Assembly (NCBI RefSeq): GCF_036320965.1
Contig: NC_092262.1
Location: 7,644,072-7,708,071 of the forward strand
Origin: Panulirus ornatus
Lineage: Eukaryota > Arthropoda > Malacostraca > Decapoda > Palinuridae
Direction of reading: 5' to 3'
DNA: 64,000 nucleotides
In this document: positions 59,466 through 64,000 of the stretch, in pieces
Position numbering within the stretch: the stretch's first letter is position 1
How the letters are laid out: each line of letters opens with the position of its first letter
Made by a program: the position numbers and the translations under genes
The notes under the pieces: generated by a model
What the model saw: only the letters and a program-made list of their open reading frames with translations
Told to the model about the DNA's origin: nothing
The model's database searches: none

Positions 59466-59885
59466 GGGTACTAATGGCGCAACCCATGAACCCCCGACAC
59501 TTTATGGGTCAGGTCACCGGTGAACCCTAACAGACCGGAGGTAATGCCAGCGCGCGGTATATCATACTGCCACAACTCCCACCGAGAAAAACTGAACCAC
59601 TTGGTCTCCACTCGCAAACCCCCACCGTGAACCACACAAGTACAACTCATGACACTGACGAACACCGTTCCAAACCCTCGTCTCGACGCTGTCATCCATA
59701 ATGACTCTTATATCAAACCTTTCGACGTCCTCAAGAGAATGTGTGCCCATGGAGAAGTTCCTTCCGCCGATCACTACATGATGATCGCTTTGAGATATCC
59801 ATTTCCTACAGCCATGTCTTGATGTATGCTGGCCATTCTTGCTGTCATTACCATCACCAATAACACTGTGTGTCCTCTCTTTTCC
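59466..59885. other. Single-copy spacer
   Basis: About 420 bp; no repeat or recognisable gene. Confidence 0.45.
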
Positions 59886-59887
59886 AT

Positions 59888-60080
59888 GAGGGCCCTCTTG
59901 GTCCATGTGGGCCCACTTGGGCCCGCATTTCACCTTCCTATATCCATATCTTGTACACTGCATGATCTGTGCCCTCTTTCCCAGACGGGCTGAGGACCCT
60001 CTTGGTCCGTGTGGGCCCACTTGGGCCCGCATTTCACCTTCCTACATCCATGTCTTGTACCCACTGCATGATCTGCGCTT
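59888..60080 (+). repeat. ~106-bp direct duplication
   Basis: CCTCTTGGTCCRTGTGGGCC, CACTTGGGCCCGCATTTCAC and CATGATCTGYGC recur at about 59890 and 59996. Confidence 0.9.
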
Positions 60081-60094
60081 GCCTCCACCTACTT

Positions 60095-60385
60095 CCCCCA
60101 CCTACAGCGCATCGCTAACGAAGGGTCCCATCCGCTAGACTTCGCCAAGAGGCTAAGTAACACAGCGGGTATATACATCCGCTAAATCTCGCCTGGCACT
60201 TAATAAGCGCACCGCTAACTGCCGCTATAATCCGTCAGGCCCAGCTTAACGAACGGCACATCGCTAGCGATGGGTCCCATCCGCTAAATCTCGCCTGGCA
60301 CTTAATAAGCGCACCGCTAACTGCCGCTATAATCCGTTAAGGCCCAGCTTAACGAGCGGCGCATCGCTAACTGATCTACCGCTAC
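60095..60385 (+). repeat. ~112-bp direct duplication
   Basis: CCGCTAAATCTCGCCTGGCA, TAAGCGCACCGCTAACTGCC and CAGCTTAACGARCGGC recur at about 60179 and 60291; a partial third copy (CATCCGCTAGACTTCGCC) lies upstream. Two or more short CCGCTAA and CATCGCTA motifs occur per unit. Confidence 0.88.
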
Positions 60386-60645
60386 CCTCGGAGCCCCCGT
60401 CATCCCACGGCGCTGCTCCTTATCAGATCATGTCAGACGCGGAGGCTTCTAGGAGAGGCAAGGTGGCCTACAAGGGGGCCGGGCTGGTCATATATATATA
60501 GGAAGAGCTTCCCCTTCAGTGGCCGCTAAATATGGTGCTTTTCTTCCATGCCCGCTGGATCCAGGCCACACACACACAAACACAAAAAAAAAAAAAAAAA
60601 ATAAAGAGCTCCACCAGCGGGGAATGTTCGAGGTTAGACCTGGCT

Positions 60646-60648
<3 letters not shown>

Positions 60649-60719
<71 letters not shown>
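60649..60719. repeat. (GA)n microsatellite
   Basis: About 35 GA units. Confidence 0.97.
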
Positions 60720-60721
<2 letters not shown>

Positions 60722-60739
60722 TCCTAGACTGGCTCTGTT

Positions 60740-60770
60740 GTACCTCCTGTTGTGGCACAACGGGAGGTAC
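60740..60770. other. 31-bp near-perfect hairpin
   Basis: GTACCTCCTGTTGTG and CACAACGGGAGGTAC pair at 14 of 15 positions around a single G. No U-tract follows, and a eukaryotic terminator role is not implied. Confidence 0.75.
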
Positions 60771-60947
60771 CGTGACGAGGTGTCGACTGTTTCTGTCGTA
60801 CGGTGTCGAGCAGTTATACAAAAAAAAAATATATATATATATATAAGGCTGAAGTGCGTTGTGACGGTGGGTGATTATCGTAACGCCACGGCGTGCCGCT
60901 CTCCTGTGACGCAACCTCCCCCCCCTCCCCCCAAGGAGCCCTCTACT

Positions 60948-61380
60948 CCTGGCGCTACATTCAGTATCAGGGAAAGTTTTGACTCCTTCCAAGTGGGCGA
61001 TTCTTCGCCCAGACCGTGATCCAATGATGCAACCTCACCTCACCTGCGCTACATTCAGTATCAGGGAAAGTTTTGACTCCTTCGAAGTGGGTAATTCTTC
61101 GGCAACCTCACCTGCGCTACATTCAGTATCAGGGAAAAGTTTGACGCCTTCTAAGTGGGCGATTCTCCGCCCAGACCGTGTGATCCAATGACACAACCCC
61201 ACCTGCGCTACATTCAGTATCAGGGAAAGGTTTGACGCATTCCAAGTGGGCGATTCTCCGCCCAGACCGTGTGATCCAATGACACAACCCCACCTGCGCT
61301 ACATTCAGTATCAGGAAAAGGTTTGACGCATTCCAAGAGGGCGATTCTCCGCCCAGACCGTGTGATCCAATGATACGACT
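60948..61380 (+). repeat. ~91-bp tandem repeat, 5 units
   Basis: CTACATTCAGTATCAGGGAA starts near 60955, 61049, 61117, 61208 and 61299 (spacings 94, 68, 91, 91). Each unit continues with TTTGAC, a TCCAAGTGGGCGATTCT block and CGCCCAGACCGTG; the 68-bp unit has lost the CGCCCAGACCGTGTGATCC part. Confidence 0.92.
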
Positions 61381-61512
61381 CGAGGTGTGTAGCCAGCCAC
61401 AAGAGTGAGGGAGCCCACACGTCATACCTGGGGTGTTATAAACACAGGGTCCCTGAAGCACTCAGTATGCCAGCCACCTCCACCGGAGTAGACCACAGAT
61501 GTTATTATTTTG

Positions 61513-62155
61513 GGCGAATATCTCTGTGCAGTGGGCGAGTATCTCTGTGCAGTGGGCGTGTATCTCTGTGCAGTGGGCGAGTATCTCTGTGCAGTGGGCG
61601 AGTATCTCTGTGCAGTGGGCGAGTATCTCTGTGGAGTGGGCGAGTATCTCTGTGCAGTGAGCGAGTATCTCTGTGCAGTGAGCGAGTATCTCTGTGGAGT
61701 GGGCGAGTATCTCTGTGCAGTGGGCGAGTATCTCTGTGCAGTGGGCGAGTATCTCTGTGCAGTGGGCGAGTATCTCTGTGGAGTGGGCGAGTATCTCTGT
61801 GCAGTGAGCGAGTATCTCTGTGCAGTGAGCGAGTATCTCTGTGGAGTGGGCGAGTATCTCTGTGCAGTGGGCGAGTATCTCTGTGGAGTGGGCGTGTATC
61901 TCTGTGCAGTGGGCGAGTATCTCTGTGCAGTGGGCGAGTATCTCTGTGGAGTGGGCGTGTATCTCTGTGCAGTGGGCGAGTATCTCTGTGGAGTGGGCGA
62001 GTATCTCTGTGCAGTGGGCGAGTATCTCTGTGCAGTGGGCGAGTATCTCTGTGCAGTGGGCGAGTATCTCTGTGCAGTGGGCGAGTATCTCTGTGCAGTG
62101 GGCGAGTATCTCTGTGCAGTGAGCGAGTATCTCTGTGCAGTGGGCGAGTATCTTT
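61513..62155 (+). repeat. 21-bp minisatellite, ~31 units
   Basis: Units of GGGCGAGTATCTCTGTGCAG plus T, with C/G (GTGCAGT versus GTGGAGT), G/A (GGGCG versus GAGCG) and A/T (CGAGT versus CGTGT) variants in clustered patterns. Seven-codon length keeps all plus-strand frames open. Confidence 0.95.
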
Positions 62156-64000
62156 GTGGAGTGAATACTTGTGCGAGTATCTTTGTGGAGTGAATACTTA
62201 TGCGAGTATCTTTGTGGAGTGAATACTTGTGTGAGTATCTTCGTGGAGTGAATACTTATGCGAGTATCTTTGTGGAGTGAAGACTTGTGCGAGTATCTTT
62301 GTGGAGTGAATACTTATGCGAGTATCTTTGTGGAGTGAATACTTATGCGAGTATCTTCGTGGAGTGAATACTTATGCGAGTATCTTTGTGGAGTGAATAC
62401 TTGTGCGAGTATCTTTGTGGAGTGAATACTTATGCGAGTATCTTTGTGGAGTGAATACTTGTGTGAGTATCTTCGTGGAGTGAAGACTTGTGTGAGTATC
62501 TTCGTGGAGTGAATACTTATGCGAGTATCTCTGTGGAGTGAATACTTGTGCGAGTATCTTTGTGGAGTGAATACTTGTGCGAGTATCTTTGTGGAATGAA
62601 TACTTGTGCGAGTATCTTTGTGGAGTGAATACTTGTGTGAGTATCTTCGTGGAGTGAATACTTATGCGAGTATCTTTGTGGAGTGAATACTTGTGCGAGT
62701 ATCTTTGTGGAATGAATACTTATGCGAGTATCTTTGTGGAGTGAATACTTGTGCGAGTATCTTTGTGGAGTGAATACTTGTGCGAGTATCTCTGTGGAGT
62801 GAATACTTGTGCGAGTATCTTTGTGGAATGAATACTTGTGCGAGTATCTTTGTGGAATGAATACTTATGCGAGTATCTTTGTGGAGTGAATACTTGTGCG
62901 AGTATCTTTGTGGAGTGAATACTTATGCGAGTATCTTTGTGGAGTGAATACTTATGCGAGTATCTTTGTGGAGTGAATACTTGTGCGAGTATCTTTGTGG
63001 AATGAATACTTATGCGAGTATCTTTGTGGAATGAATACTTATGCGAGTATCTTTGTGGAGTGAATACTTGTGCGAGTATCTTTGTGGAATGAATACTTAT
63101 GCGAGTATCTTTGTGGAATGAATACTTGTGCGAGTATCTTTGTGGAGTGAATACTTGTGCGAGTATCTCTGTGGAGTGAATACTTGTGCGAGTATCTTTG
63201 TGGAATGAATACTTATGCGAGTATCTTTGTGGAATGAATACTTGTGCGAGTATCTTTGTGGAATGAATACTTGTGCGAGTATCTCTGTGGAGTGAATACT
63301 TGTGCGAGTATCTTTGTGGAGTGAATACTTGTGCGAGTATCTTTGTGGAATGAATACTTATGCGAGTATCTTTGTGGAGTGAATACTTGTGTGAGTATCT
63401 TCGTGGAGTGAATACTTATGCGAGTATCTTCGTGGAGTGAATACTTATGCGAGTATCTTTGTGGAGTGAATACTTGTGCGAGTATCTTTGTGGAGTGAAT
63501 ACTTGTGCGAGTATCTTTGTGGAATGAATACTTATGCGAGTATCTTTGTGGAATGAATACTTGTGTGAGTATCTTCGTGGAGTGAATACTTATGCGAGTA
63601 TCTTCGTGGAGTGAAGACTTGTGCGAGTATCTTTGTGGAATGAATACTTATGCGAGTATCTTTGTGGAGTGAATACTTGTGTGAGTATCTTCGTGGAGTG
63701 AAGACTTGTGCGAGTATCTTTGTGGAGTGAATACTTATGCGAGTATCTTTGTGGAATGAATACTTGTGCGAGTATCTTTGTGGAGTGAATACTTATGCGA
63801 GTATCTTCGTGGAGTGAATACTTATGCGAGTATCTTTGTGGAGTGAATACTTGTGCGAGTATCTTTGTGGAATGAATACTTGTGCGAGTATCTTTGTGGA
63901 GTGAATACTTGTGCGAGTATCTTTGTGGAATGAATACTTATGCGAGTATCTTTGTGGAGTGAATACTTGTGTGAGTATCTTCGTGGAGTGAAGACTTGTG
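62156..64000 (+). repeat. 29-bp minisatellite, ~63 units, open at right edge
   Basis: Units of GCGAGTATCTTTGTGGAGTG followed by AATACTTRT. They share GCGAGTATCTYTGTGSAGTG with the 21-bp array to the left and add AATACTT, so the two arrays are related. Variants are TTYGTGGA, GGAATG and GTGAGTATC. The array continues past the window. Confidence 0.96.

Noticed and set aside
61513..64000. CRISPR-like direct repeats of 21-29 bp
   Set aside because: Units are contiguous with no unique spacers, and no cas gene is present; the context is eukaryotic.

Overview
The window looks like repeat-saturated intergenic DNA from an animal genome. An arthropod, most likely a decapod crustacean, is my best guess. 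The guess rests on the density of long (TA)n, (GA)n and (GT)n tracts, the many minisatellites, and degraded APE-type LINE copies; no host gene confirms it. I recognise no host protein-coding exon, rRNA, canonical tRNA gene, CRISPR array or bacterial operon. Most open frames here come from tandem repeats whose unit length is a multiple of three.

Layout. Positions 1-2040 hold four minisatellites. Positions 2040-10690 form a mosaic of one LINE family (seen in reverse transcriptase, linker and 3' UTR pieces), a ~230-bp repeat called family A, a ~190-bp repeat called family C, and (TA)n tracts at their junctions. Positions 10755-16480 hold co-duplicated GT tracts, a fold-back family A pair, a 45/46-bp array and a 33-bp array. 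Positions 16487-18690 hold two oppositely oriented blocks of a ~21-bp repeat and a G-rich array. Positions 18690-29212 hold more microsatellites, more 21-bp arrays, an ~82-bp array and a LINE fragment. Positions 29295-43505 hold a LINE 3' end with its long 3' UTR, fold-back copies of families A and C, and 34-, 30-, 83-, 63- and 21-bp arrays. Positions 46202-56107 are one 75-bp satellite in three blocks of 13, 40 and 66 units separated by the same ~231-bp cassette. It abuts a 31-bp array (56108-56875). The right end holds a 42-bp array (58740-59340), short duplications, and a 21-bp array that changes into a 29-bp array running off the window edge.

Three ideas organise the window. (1) One LINE family is present in at least seven coding fragments, all broken, plus several 3' UTR copies. 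Its 3' UTR runs into (TA)n, and its terminal motif resembles the end of family A. (2) Families A and C repeatedly occur as inverted pairs flanked or centred by (TA)n, as fold-back elements would. (3) A degenerate ~21-bp motif (core CGGTACGACC) seeds at least nine separate arrays in both orientations, and several unrelated arrays also have periods of 21, 42 or 63 bp.

Family letters, LINE copy numbers and repeat names are mine. Comparisons were made by eye, so array edges carry an uncertainty of a few bases to one unit.
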